Shown here piece after piece: positions 9,801 to 22,290 of a stretch of 24,195 bases of DNA (its first letter is position 1; each line of letters begins with the position of its first letter). The notes below the pieces were generated by a model, which made no database searches, had not been told where the DNA came from, and saw only the letters and a list, made by a program, of their open reading frames with translations. Source of the stretch: Bondarzewia mesenterica (Eukaryota > Basidiomycota > Agaricomycetes > Russulales > Bondarzewiaceae); assembly GCA_004802705.1 (NCBI GenBank), contig SGPL01000502.1, forward strand, positions 1 through 24,195. Reading direction: 5' to 3'. The position numbers were made by a program, and so were the translations under genes.

Positions 9801-10874
9801 TGATTGATCCGTCGACTACGCATCCATGGCTCGTACTGCGCGGCCTTACGCCGATCAATATCGAACTCGACTTTGGCTAGAATGGGGATAATGGAAGGTG
9901 AGAAGAGGCCAGGAAGATCGAGGGTCTCGGCACGAGATCCTGGAGGAAGAGATGTGTCTGGCGTATCTGGATCAGACCGCGATGGCACAGACGGACTTTC
10001 TTGGGTGCGGACATCGGAAGACGTGGAAGGCGTGGAGGAGCTCGGCATTATTGGCGTTGTCAGAGGCTGCGGGGGTATGTGTCGGGGCGAAACCAAGGGT
10101 CGAAGGGGGTTTGGTTCAGAAGTTCTTGACTCTGGTGAAAGAGGCGAGGTACGACCTCCAAAGCCGAGGCCAAGGCCAACAGGATTCGGAGTTGATGTTC
10201 GCGGAGGATATGCATCTATTTCGACCTTTACTACGCGAGCCCACAAGTGTTTCCAAATCTCCTCGGAAAGCCAAGGTTTTGGCTCTTCAGACAGATCTGT
10301 AGGATATTTGGCCGTAACATTGGGAGGAGACTGCGCGCGACTCGGTGTTGGATTGATAAGATAGAGGATCATGCCTGCCGTACTTGGCAAAGCATATTCC
10401 TTGGTGGTGGCCCAAAGTTGTGATTGAAGAGTGGGAAATAGAGGGACAAGGGTTCCACGTCGAAACTGGGTATGATAGCCAGATGCCGTTAAGGGAGGGG
10501 AGTAAGTTCCAGACTTTCTGCAGAATTGGAATCATGAGGAAGATGGGTTAGGGGAACGACGTGAAGAAGAAATTTCGATGATGATGCGTGAGCAGTCTGG
10601 CAAGTGAGATGTGATGTCGATGCAACGGAGGGGGTAGGAGAACGCCATGATTCCACGTAGGACGAATCTGAAGACCTAGGAACGGAAGATGATGTGGCCG
10701 CAGAATCTGATGATGAATGAGCAAGTGGGATAGGTGTCGAATTCCGAGTGCATTGAGTAGTTTCGCGAGGTGATGCGGAAGCAAAGGAGTGCGTGAGCGA
10801 GGCCATGGTGAAGACGTGGGGGCAGTGGTTGGGGAGGCTAGAGCCGATTCTGGTGACGGCGTTCCGTTCGACAT
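6857..10874 (-). CDS. Large Ser/Pro-rich, mostly disordered protein of unknown function (about 1280 aa)
   Basis: Four exons are read on the minus strand: 10874-8924, 8867-8793, 8732-8548 and 8492-6857 (TGA). The three introns are 8868-8923, 8733-8792 and 8493-8547. Exons 2-4 close in phase and give 631 residues. Exon 1 needs two one-base corrections, near 10740 and near 10512, for its N-terminal blocks to join. The more ordered parts are near the N-terminus (FRRGTLVPLFPTLQSQLWA, then EYALPSTAGMILYLI and LSEEIWKHLWARVVKVE), a basic-aromatic block (VEFDIDRRKAAQYEPWMRSR), and a helix ending RSQYAMKAQLDEIER. The rest is rich in Ser, Pro and Thr, with short conserved-looking islands such as IPLSPDPFGRF, IRKLWRKSNK, HFDQESPYP and VRKSILKSWKS and a terminal DDQFEIIEHD. 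No enzymatic motif, signal peptide or membrane helix is evident. The short linear motifs suggest a phosphorylated scaffold or regulator, which is inference. The start could be ATG 10874 or ATG 10806. Confidence 0.75.
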
Positions 10875-11472
10875 GTTGGCAGCCAGTAACGAAAGGCGGT
10901 AATGAGAGGAATGAGAAACAAGCGCGTCAGCGGACGACGTCCACGTCGAAAAAGTCTGAGGTCTCCGAGATGGAACCCGCGTCCGAGTCCGAATCCGCGT
11001 CAGGACTATAAATGCGCTTTGAGAATGCCCACTTCCGTGAGGACGACGGCGTTCGCGTCGGCTTGGAGGTCATTTTCTACATTCAAACACCAGGCTGACG
11101 AGGAACGCCCGCTCCGGTCTCGAACTCGGGTTCCGCGCCTTGCGTTGCAGCACCACATCCAGACCTGCTCCCCCGAAAAGAGAAAAGGACACCGAGCAGG
11201 ACACACACAGACGTCAGAAAGATTAATGTGCGGCAACGCGAAAGGCGGCTCACCATGATTGACAGCCGTGACGACATCCATCTTCTCATCCTACACGCAG
11301 TGCTCTGCGATGATGAGAAGCAGGTCGAGCGGCGGATGTAACGATTCCCTAATCGGGAATAGTAACTCAATCCAGTGTCACAGGCATACAAGTCGGTCAC
11401 GGCGCGTGTCAGAAGGTGCTGGAGCAATTATTGCTGCAGCCGTCTCATACAAACAATCTCTAACGGCCGACA
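10875..11472. promoter_or_regulatory. Divergent promoter region between the Ser/Pro-rich gene and CCT2
   Basis: About 600 bp separate two head-to-head start codons, so the interval must hold both promoters. No clear TATA box is visible. The minus-strand frames at 11006-11281 and 11083-11427 overlap each other and show no recognised domain. A small unrecognised gene cannot be excluded, but I do not support one. Confidence 0.5.
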
Positions 11473-13575
11473 ATGTCTATGAATATATTCAGTAATGAGG
11501 TATACCTTATTTTCTTCGTGTTGTGTTGTTGACCAACAATCATTCAAAGGCTACAGAGGAGAAGGCGGAGAATGCCCGCCTTTCATCTTTCGTCGGCGCG
11601 GTCGCACTTGGCGATCTCGTCAAATCGACCCTCGGGCCGAAAGGCATGAACAAGATTCTTCAGTCTATGTCCTCGGGGGACATCAACGTCACCAATGATG
11701 GTGCGACCATCCTGAAAGCGATCCAACTCGACAATGCTGCCGCCAAGATTCTCGTAAACATCTCGAAGGTACAAGACGACGAGGTTGGAGATGGGACGAC
11801 GACCGTGTGTGTGTTGGCGGCAGAGCTGTTGCGGGAGGCGGAGAAGTTGATAGCGATGAAGATACATCCTCAGACGATCGTTGAGGGCTATCGGATCGCA
11901 AGCGCGGCGGCTTTGAAGGCATTGGAGGGTGCCGCAGCGGACAATGGGTGCGTAGTACACCCAACTATTTTTGGCTTCGGCTCTGTTGAAAGAGACTTGG
12001 CCAGATCGGATCCTTTATCCTTTCGGCAAGACCTGCTGAATATCGCGCGGACAACCTTGTCTTCGAAAGTCCTGTCACAGGACAAGGACTATTTTTCAAA
12101 CCTCGCTGTCGATGCTGTCTTGCGGTTGAAGGTATGCTAAACTAAAGTATCTCGTTGTCTTCATAACTGTAACTGCAGTGATAGGGTTCGACGGATCTGG
12201 AGCACATTCAAATCATCAAAAAGGCTGGTGGGAAGCTGACAGACTCATATCTTGACGAGGGTATGTTCTATTTATTTTATTTTATTTTTTGGTTTGAGGA
12301 GCCAACATAATACCTTACCAGGTTTCATTTTGGACAAGGCGATTGGTGTCAACTGTCCAAAAACGGCTAGAGAACGCGAAGATTCTCATAGCCAACACTT
12401 GTAATCCCCCTTTTTATGTGTGCAGTGCGACTGACTCATGACCGTCGCTTCAGCCATGGACACCGACAAAATCAAGATATTCGGAGCACGCGTAAAAGTA
12501 GACAGCACAGGGAAGCTGGCGGAGCTTGAGCGCGCCGAGCGGGTACGGGTTTTCTTTCATCATTCACGCTCACAATTTCCCTGAACACCGTGGTGGACGC
12601 ACGCAGGAAAAAATGAAGCAAAAAGTTGATGCGATCGCATCACATGGCATCAATGTCTTTGTAAACCGACAGCTGATCTATAACTACCCCGAGTCGCTGC
12701 TTGCGGAGAAGGGCATCTTGACGATCGAGCATGCTGATTTCGAGGGCGTCGAACGGCTTTCACTCGTCACAGGCGGTGAGATTGCGAGCACGTTCGACCG
12801 GCCAGACTTGGTGAAGCTCGGGACATGCGATTTGATTGAGGAGATCATGATCGGCGAGGACAAGGTCTGCATATTATGCCGCTTTCACTCTTTTCATCAC
12901 CGCTGACCTGACTCTCGTTGCAGCTGATCAAATTCTCGGGTGTCGCGGCGGGTGAGGCATGTACGGTCGTCCTGCGCGGGTCTACGAACCAGATGATAGA
13001 CGAGGCGGAACGGTCGCTGCACGACGCGCTGTCCGTGCTCTCGCAGACAGTGAAGGAGACCAGGATTGTACTCGGTGGTGGGTGCGCGGAGATGCTGATG
13101 AGCGTCGCGGTCGAGGACGCTGCGAAACGTGTGCGTGGGAAGAAGGCCATCGCGGCCGAGGCGTTCGCGCGTGCGTTGAGGCAGATCCCGACGATCCTGG
13201 CGGACAATGCAGGCTACGACTCGTCCGACCTCGTCGCACGGTTGCGAGCGGCCCATTATGAGGGCCGGCGAGATGCCGGGTTGGGTGAGTATTTCTCAGT
13301 TGGTGACTCGTGCGAGATGGTGGCTGATAATTCTTTTTAATTGACTTGGTGTAGATATGGAACGGGGGGATATCGGTTCGATGAAAGAGCTGGGCGTCAC
13401 GGAGAGCTACAAGTTGAAGCGCCAAGTCGTGCTGAGCGCGAGCGAGGCTGCGGAGATGATCATTCGGTGAGCTTCTCGTCACCTTCGACTCTTCTATGTT
13501 ATTCTTTTGCTGACTGGTGTGTACAGTGTCGATGATATTCTGCGTTCGACCCCACGGAAAAGGGAAGCTGTATAG
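11473..13575 (+). CDS. CCT2: T-complex protein 1 subunit beta (CCT2), cytosolic chaperonin; one frame slip
   Basis: CCT2 is one of eight subunits of the TRiC/CCT ring that folds actin and tubulin in the cytosol. I read ten exons: 11473-11499, 11550-11947, 12005-12131, 12185-12260, 12322-12400, 12454-12542, 12607-12864, 12924-13284, 13355-13466 and 13527-13575. Group II chaperonin motifs seen are [29 protein letters not shown] (nucleotide site), [12 protein letters not shown] and LGGGCAEM. The beta subunit is identified by the N-terminal [17 protein letters not shown] and by [10 protein letters not shown] near the C-terminus. The 9-codon first exon (MSMNIFSNE) is inferred from the family. All junctions keep phase except for one extra A in an A5 run at 12359-12363. 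Without it the protein is 524 residues, normal for the family. CCT2 is normally essential, so the slip is most likely a sequencing error. Confidence 0.95.
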
Positions 13576-13944
13576 ATAACAAGTATTGCACACTGTAATC
13601 AATTTTTGGACCGACGTGAAGATTCAAGTAGTCGCGCTTGTGCTGCTTGAATTGACGAGAATCGAGTGCTGAGCGTTGTCTGGCCTCCTTTTGTGCGAAA
13701 TGGAGGATTGTCATTGGTACGCGCTAACTTCGACTATGGTCGTGAGCTATACACGTAGCTGACCCCAATGAGTAAAATTCCTTTCTTCATTCGTGTGTCC
13801 CATCTATATAATCTAATCCATCGTAGTACAATTGAAACTAGTAAGTAGACGTGGAGGGGTCATGTGTTCGTAACAAAACTTATTGATCAGCTACATACTA
13901 TTACCTTCCCACATTGAAGGATGCAACCAACAAAGCAACCTCGC
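13576..13944. other. Convergent intergenic region, CCT2 / UNC93-like
   Basis: These 369 bp separate two convergent 3' ends and hold AT-rich sequence consistent with 3' UTRs. I see no gene. Confidence 0.6.
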
Positions 13945-16203
13945 TTAAACCGACTCTACATCAAGCCCTGCCTTTTCTTTCACATACTCCCCATCTCCAG
14001 CATCCTGCTCACTGCCGACAACGACACCGATTGTGTTGTCAACGCCCTCCTTGCCGATGTCCTTGATCACGACCCACGCGAAGGGGATCGAGAGCACGAA
14101 CAGGCCGATATTAAGTCCGATGGAGATCCAGTCCGACGTGTTGGTGCTCTTGATGCCGTACGCGACGGCTTGGCCCGCGCACTCGACGCCGCGGAGCGAG
14201 CCTGTGATGTAGGAGAGCGTGTTGACATCCTTGGAGACTGACGCAAACATCAAGGTTCCCAGGAAGGCATCAGTGCGAGATGAGGAGTGTAACAGGAGAG
14301 CGTGGGTGAACGCACGGAAGGAGACTATCCAATAGAGCGTCGCCTGCGTCGCCATAGTCGCGAACTCGAACATAATAAACGGCGCCCATGTCCTCCCGAA
14401 CGAGCTGGAAGTCCAGTCGATGACGGGTTGGTTGTCCTGCAAATACTTCGTGATCACCGCGGTCCATATCCTGTGCCCAAGAAAAGGTCGATTCAACATC
14501 GGGCTCCCGACCCTTTCCAGGACCATGTGAAAAGGTCGTCAGGACTTACCAAAGACCGAGATTGAGTGCCATAAGGAAGACGAACGCGGCGCGAGCGCGC
14601 TGGTTCTCCGTGAGCCACTTCCAGTCGAGAAAGTAGCCGATGCAGATGCCGCCGAGGATGTCGCCGAAGGGGGTGACAAACGCGGTGAGGCTTCGCGTGC
14701 GGACGTTGAAGTACTGCGTCTCGAGCGTGCCGATGTACGAGCCGTAGAACCAGGAGGTGAAGAAGAGCGGGAAGAGGAGCCACATCTTGGGCGAGGAGAC
14801 GATCGCGAACCATTCTTTGAGCGATTGGCTGTGCAAAGGGAGGATAAACGGGGGACTGTCAGCTAGGCTCATAAGCGGGGTACTGCAAGAGGTCGCGCAC
14901 CGGAAGTAGGTTTTGCGGAAGATGATGGGCTTGCCGTCTGTGCGCTGCACCTTGTGGGGCGGGGAGAGGTTGACAGCGATGAAGGGGCCAGCGCACACTG
15001 TATTCGCGGGCCCCAGAATCTGATGATCAATTTGGAGTGAATAGAGGAAGAGGGGATCCACGGACTTATGCCGATGATGACGAGGTATGTCTTGAGCGAC
15101 ACACCACCGGACGAGTCGGTGCTATGGTTCAAGCCAAAGATGATCGCGCCGCCGACTGGATAGAATACGCGATGCGATTGAGCGACGGGCTCCGTAAGGA
15201 CGGTGAAAGATGGGTAGAGAATACGTACCTACGGGCGCAGCGTTGCGCAAAAAAGACCCAGAGCGAGAGCATGCGGCCTCGGCGTGCGGGTTCTGGATAA
15301 GCTGTTGCATAGAACAAATTGGACAGGCACGAATGCACGGGCATAGTATATAAGGATTGAAGCTGGACGGGAGAAGGCTCAATACCCACCAGTGATGATG
15401 GCGCCTTCGACGGAGTACATGAGGCCGTCTCTGCAGATGGAGGTTCTACCAGCATTGAAATAATTTGTAGGAAGTTGTACGCACGTCATTCCAGATATGA
15501 TGGAACCTTCGTCGACATGGAGCACAAAGGTAGAGCCATAGTGAGCTTTACGCCGGAGTTGAAGACAAGAGTCGAGGCATACCAAGCATGAGGAACCATT
15601 GAGTTCCGTTCTTGCTGTTCAGATACAGACTACCCGCGTAGCTGATAAATAACACACGATCTGCATCAACGCCGAATTCGAGTCGTAGACCACTTAAAAT
15701 TGACTACGCACATGATATCGCCCGTCGACGAGATCTGCCGATTCGACCTATCAGCGCGCCTCGCACAAACTTTGGAAAAGGATTACTCACTAATAGCGCC
15801 TTGGTCAGCCCGATCTTGGACACCAAAAGCCCACCGGTGATACACAGGACCGCCATGAATACGTACCCAGCCGCGGCCGTCGCATTGGCGTACCATGGCG
15901 TCGCAAGCCCGCCCGCGCCGAGCGAGCTCAGCGCGTTGTACATCCCCGGCGCGCAGAAGAACACGCAGCCCACGATCCATATCCTATCGCCATCACGGAT
16001 ATTATTCTAATGTCAGTGTGAGGGGCTGCAAAAGATGGGGAGGGGATCACGCACTGGAACAGCGACGAGCGGTACCAATGCGTCTTGACATTGGCAGGCG
16101 GCATGTCAGAGTCCGACTCTCCTACGCGATCGCCCGTGATAGATGCGGCCCTCGATTCGGTCTGACTCTGACCACCATGCAGCTCTGGGATGCACGCCGA
16201 CAT
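13945..16203 (-). CDS. UNC-93-like major facilitator superfamily membrane transporter (12 exons; one frame slip)
   Basis: Exons on the minus strand are 16203-16055, 15983-15791, 15734-15712, 15641-15583, 15506-15485, 15430-15390, 15301-15229, 15155-15070, 15019-14901, 14828-14550, 14470-14316 and 14237-13945. They give 496 residues once one extra base is removed from an A6 run (plus strand 15249-15254). The protein has a short charged N-terminus and then about 11-12 hydrophobic helices. Family marks are VKTHWYRSSLFQ, GCVFFCAPGMYNALSSLGAGG, SVEGAIITAYPEPARRGR, LSPPHKVQRTDG and FFTSWFYGSYIGT, as in fungal UNC-93 (DUF895) proteins. The substrate is unknown; the family is named after a nematode potassium-channel regulator but fungal members are uncharacterised. 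Two exons are only 22 and 23 nt. The donor of intron 15020-15069 reads ATAAGT instead of GTAAGT. The intron at 14238-14315 is a multiple of three without stops and is inferred from family continuity. The ATG at 16203 is the likely start; one further upstream in frame (16281) is less likely. Confidence 0.88.
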
Positions 16204-17457
16204 GGCTATCGCTGGTTCCACAGCGCGAACACCAACGCAAGTGCAATGCAACTGGTTCAGCAAGCAGTCACTTCCACTCAAAAACGAATTCGCTCACCCA
16301 AAAGGTAATCAAAAATAAAGAGGGGGAGAAGGGAGGGAGTGAGAACGGCCGCGCTCACACTCCCCCCACATCCGTCTATCAGTCATATTTATATCGCCTC
16401 ACCTCCCGATTCTCGCCCACATGAGCGCGCGCGCGAGGACTTCTTTGGCAGTCGGCAAAGCTTCTAATCTGGATGTCAGAAAGACCTCCTACCGTATCCC
16501 CCAGGGGCAAAGAGTCACTGGGGGATCTGAATCTGAAGCCTGAGTTCTATCAAAAATAAACATAAAATTATATATATCCATCGCGAGTGTATTGAATGAG
16601 AGCACGGTATCTTGATATCGGGAGTAAGTAGATAAGCCTCAAGATAGCTCAAGGTGTCCTAAGAGCTCTTCGCTCCAGCCGAATGACGCTGATAACCACG
16701 GCTGCGGAGCGCTGGTGCGAGGAGATGGTGCACATGCTCACTTGCAGTTCGAGCGCGCGCATGCCTGCGCATGCAGGGACCACTGTATTCCACTCTATCC
16801 TGGCTGGCGATAAGGCCAGCAGCGGCCCTTTGTCCGACAATCGCCTGGATTTGAATTCTCACGAGTTCACAGCATCTCTGCGGCTTTGATGGTTCTGTGT
16901 GTTCAAATGCATAGTCAGCCTATTAAGTTCCCTGTGGACAGATCTGAGCCAAGGTATTTGGAGTGTCAGTGATTCGAGATCGGGCGTGAGCACAGGAAAT
17001 CTGAGATCACTTACCCCGTCAAAAGCCTTAAACAGGATTCAGATCTGCCCAAGGACTCTACGCCTATTGCGAATCCAAACATCAAGGAACAGAGATATCT
17101 ACATATACAGCCCGCGACCCATGGCCGCGGCCAAAAACGAGCCAAATCACCAAATCACCAGGCTCACAGGTCAACAGACGTGGATGACTTCTCAAAAAAA
17201 TTGATTTCATTCCGCAGACGTCGCAAAGTAGTAGAACTGAACGTAAAAGAGAAGAAAAAAGACAAAAAATAACTGGCGGGGGAAAGGGGCAACTCATTGT
17301 CGTTATCGTAAAACGAAAGTACGGAAGCCAAAGTTAACAGACGGAGCGTGAGGTCGTGTCGGTGAGGGGAAACAAAGACGAAGGCTGCTGTATCGTGAGA
17401 GCGCTGTTCTTCTAATACAATGCGTCGATCTTCTTCTCTTCTTCGACTCGCGCGCGC
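16204..17457. other. Intergenic region between the UNC93-like promoter and the actin 3' end
   Basis: About 1.25 kb without a supportable gene. It contains the upstream region of the UNC93-like gene and, toward 17200-17457, AT- and purine-rich sequence that is probably the actin 3' UTR. The short frames here are fragmentary and show no domain. Confidence 0.6.
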
Positions 17458-19050
<1,593 letters not shown>

Positions 19051-20707
19051 TTTGGCAGATGAAAATTCGGGAAGAGTGAAAAGTGGAAGTAAGTGACTGA
19101 GGTTGTTTCGGGGAATCAAATCGATGACGGTATTTAATGCGGCAGGACGTGGCAGTGCAGGCGGATAACACCGTGGTCACACGCGATCGGTGAATAGAGA
19201 AATTTGACAAAGACAATGGCGTGGGGTCAGCGGCTGCGGACGCCAAGTGCGACGACGAGACGTACCTTTGGAGGACAGTGGAACTGTTGAAGTGACGGAG
19301 ACCGGAGAGTTGGAGGGCAAAGGGCGTTCCACACTGTAACGCATTTCCGTTACCACTTTAGGGCAGGCTGCAGTCACACTTTGTCACACTGCCGCGGCGC
19401 TCTCTTTTTTCAATCTTTTTCTTTTCTCTTTTGACCTGAGTTCGACGGTGTTTTTTGCTGGATTTCACTTGCTTGACGTTCCCAACCTCTTTATCTCGCT
19501 CAGGCTCCAAGCTTTTGTACTGACCTGGTCAAAAAGTCCATCCGCATCATGTCTTTCTACGGGACTCTTGCGGATCGAGCATGACTAACGTCTCGAAATT
19601 TTGCTCAAGTCCGACGAGCTGCGCATAGACCAGTCACACTGCAGGCTGTGCGCGATCATCATTTTCAATGGCCGACTTGGGGTGTTCTCGAAACGACTGG
19701 AATGTCCAGGATAGTTCAAGCTGCCGCTGGCTCTTGTGTTTGGCTGATCGCAGCTGCCGACCCCAAGTCCAACGGGGGTGATTGGCTGTGCAATTGGAAG
19801 AGCCTTGGCGGCTAGGACACCGCTACTTTGTTCTCAGCGGAGGGTTTTCATCAAATTGAAAATCCGCAGATGCCGTTTGTGGAGCTGCGATGCGTTTCGT
19901 GGGGTATGTACATCCTTCCGAAATGCCGTTTGGACTGCGCGCAAAACCTTGACCATTTAGATAGCAGTTACTTACGATATGCAATATTGTATATTGTCTG
20001 AACAGTGTGCATTGGCCAGATAGCCCCCGGCTTTGTGCATTGAATCCCTTTTCGTACCTCCGCGAATGTTGCGTAAGGCGTTCGGAATGCGTCTTCAAAC
20101 GTTATGGCAGACAGCCCAAGGTGCCTCGACAGGATGTAAGTAAGATGCTCATCTCCTATACCTGTATTTTCGGCGGGCTACGATTTTGTATCGCTGTTTC
20201 GAGACGAGCAAATCATCTATCATTTGCGACGGGACGAGGGAGCGGATCCACAGAGTCGGGTGAGTGTAGGGTGCGACTGTTCCGCACAAGTTGAAACAAA
20301 GGACTTTTGGTTAGTTGGGTTGGTTGGAAAGGATCCGAGGCTCCATTGTGCATTCAGCGCCTCGGTTCGGTGATCCCAGATCTGCACTGCTGCAGATCTA
20401 ATGGAAGTTCCACTCATCGAATGAAATATATCCAGCGCGCACATACCCTCACATACCTATGTGAATCAACTCAAGCCTGTCATCTGAATGCTCGCTTTTT
20501 TAATGATGGTGCGAATGTTCCAATGCTTGAGTGTGTTTTGGATGTTCGAATGTAACTAAATGCATAGTATGTCGTGACTGTTGCGAGCATGTATGTACCG
20601 TGTAAGTAGAAAACCGCGCCCCCGAGCCCGTTCCGTATGCATCAACCCCAGGATTCTGTCTGCCGCCTGCCTGCTTGCTCGCTCGCTCGATGTCGTGGAA
20701 GACAAAA
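19051..20707. promoter_or_regulatory. Actin promoter and long gene-free upstream region
   Basis: About 1.65 kb lies between the actin ATG and the FUR1 3' end. A TATTTAAT element at 19131-19138 lies about 85 bp upstream of the ATG and could be the core promoter. Purine-rich tracts on the actin sense strand lie around 19397-19440. Two ATTGG (CCAAT on the actin strand) start at 19781 and 19793. I see no gene in the remainder; short frames near 20007-20555 have no recognisable content. Confidence 0.5.
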
Positions 20708-21944
20708 TTACGAGCAATACCTGGACGCACACCGTGTCAGCACGCAAGACGACGGGGGGGAGGAAGAGGGAGACAGACCTCCGCTCGCCAAAATCGCCAA
20801 GGCCGGGAACAATGTACGCTTTTTCGTTAAGACCGTCATCGATCCAGCCCGTGATCTGCGAGCGAGCGAATGTGTGAGTGAGTGGAGGGAAGCGAGGAAA
20901 AAGAGGATGGACTTGCCACGCGCAGGGAAGGGTATTTCGCGCAGAACGTTTGCAGGCCTTCTGGTGATGCGATCTACGAGCACGATGTCAGTTTCGATGT
21001 TTTCATTTAGATGAGAGGGGCGGGGTGGGGTGTGCGTACCAGGTTGATGAAGATGATGCGGTCTTCGGGAACGCCGTGTTCCATGATGACGTCGACGGCT
21101 TTCATCGCAGAGCCGCCCGTCGCTGTAATATGGCGAGGAATGCGTATAGACGATCAGACATCGCATCCTTCATACGTGTGGCCTTTTGGTTTTTTTTTGG
21201 GGGGAGGACATACCGAGCATAGGGTCGAGTAAGAGCACATATCGCGACGCGATGTCTGGTGGGAGCTGTGGGAATGTCATTGCTCACGGAAAAGGGCAGG
21301 AAGAGGGAGGAAGGGTCAAAGACCTTGGAATAAAACAACTTTGGCAGCGTCGTCTCTTCGTCCTGTATTCCACGAGGGAGATAAGTACATGCAGGCGGAC
21401 TGATGAAGAAGGAACAAGGGGGGGGATAGATATACTTACCCGTTGAATGAGGATCTTGCCGATGCGCACGCTACGGCACACCTCACGGAGACCAGCTTCC
21501 ATCGCCTATTTTCGCTGGTCAGCCCCGAGAGCGAGAAGGCGTAGTAATCGCGCGCACCTCGCCCGCGCGCAAGATGGACACGCCACAGATCTTGCCTTCA
21601 AACCCGACCCCCTCGTACTTTGAGCCCTGCGATGCGGATCAGCACGCACACGAGCAGACCGAGAGAGATAAAGGCAGAAAGACGAGATGGAGGACATAGA
21701 GTCTGTGTTAGGAGAAGAGGCTGACTGTAGGTGTCTGGATGGTCTTGGGGACAACGGGGAGGTGGTTGAGGCCCTCTTCGACGAGCAAACGGATGATGCG
21801 GTCTGAGTAGAAGAGAAAATCGCCGCGCGAGGTGTCCTTGTCGCGGATGATGGTGTACAGGGCTTCGAGCTGCGCGGTCTGTTTCAGCTTTATGACCGAC
21901 GGCGGTGGTGTGTAGGGCGCTTTGACGATGGCGGCGGCAGACAT
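20708..21944 (-). CDS. FUR1: Uracil phosphoribosyltransferase (FUR1-type)
   Basis: The enzyme converts uracil and PRPP to UMP in pyrimidine salvage, in the cytosol; it is also the step that activates 5-fluorouracil in fungi. Nine exons are read on the minus strand: 21944-21726, 21626-21558, 21505-21440, 21362-21324, 21265-21214, 21122-21040, 20973-20917, 20855-20779 and 20720-20708. They total 675 nt (224 residues plus TAA) with no frame error. Conserved segments are SRGDFLFYSDRIIRLLVEEGLN near the start, YEGVGFEGKICGVSILRAGEAM, CRSVRIGKILIQRDEE, the PRPP-binding motif LLLDPMLATGGSA, and the uracil-binding C-terminal region VPGLGDFGER. The intron at 20856-20916 has a GC-AG pair (GCAAGT donor). 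The length is close to the yeast enzyme (216 aa). Confidence 0.95.
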
Positions 21945-22290
21945 GGCGGGTTTGGCGATGGAAAGGAGAGGGTGAAGCGCGGGGACAGCGTGTGCGAGGG
22001 TCGATAATATAATAGCTGAGTTATCTTATCTTATCTAGAAAATGCGGCCAAAATTGGTTCAACCACAGATCTAATGGCCCTTGCAGTCCTCCGTTGGGCC
22101 TTGCAAGCCTTGGCCGACGGCGATACGGACTTCCGAGTCGTCGATATGTGCTGCAACATATCCTCTGTATTTTCCGAATATTCTGAGGCGGTTTCAGAGC
22201 AAGATGAATAAATATGACAAAGTCATCGTACAGCGCCCCGACCGAAAAAGGCAAGTCCAGTAAGTAGTCCCTGCTTCTGACCCGACGACA
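21945..22290. promoter_or_regulatory. Bidirectional promoter between FUR1 and SCO1
   Basis: The two start codons are head to head and 346 bp apart, so this short interval must drive both genes. An AT-rich TATA-like stretch (ATAATATAAT, 22004-22013) lies about 60 bp upstream of the FUR1 start. A cluster of GATA motifs follows immediately (see the next entry). Confidence 0.65.
22003..22035. promoter_or_regulatory. GATA-factor motif cluster
   Basis: TTATC is repeated three times without a gap at 22021-22035 (GATAA on the minus strand, toward FUR1), and a plus-strand GATAA lies at 22003-22007. Fungal GATA factors (AreA/Gat1 type) bind HGATAR sites and control nitrogen-source genes, among others. 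Binding here is inferred from the motif only. Confidence 0.45.

Noticed and set aside
9804..10364. 186-codon plus-strand frame inside the Ser/Pro-rich gene
   Set aside because: It is antisense to exon 1 of the minus-strand gene, of low complexity, and has no domain or splice support.
11083..11427. Possible small minus-strand gene in the CCT2 upstream region
   Set aside because: It has one hydrophobic stretch but no recognisable family, and overlaps other frames in what must be promoter sequence. It cannot be supported from sequence alone.
22021..22035. TTATC repeats as a telomere- or satellite-like repeat
   Set aside because: Only three units are present, in a short divergent promoter; a GATA-site cluster is the simpler reading.
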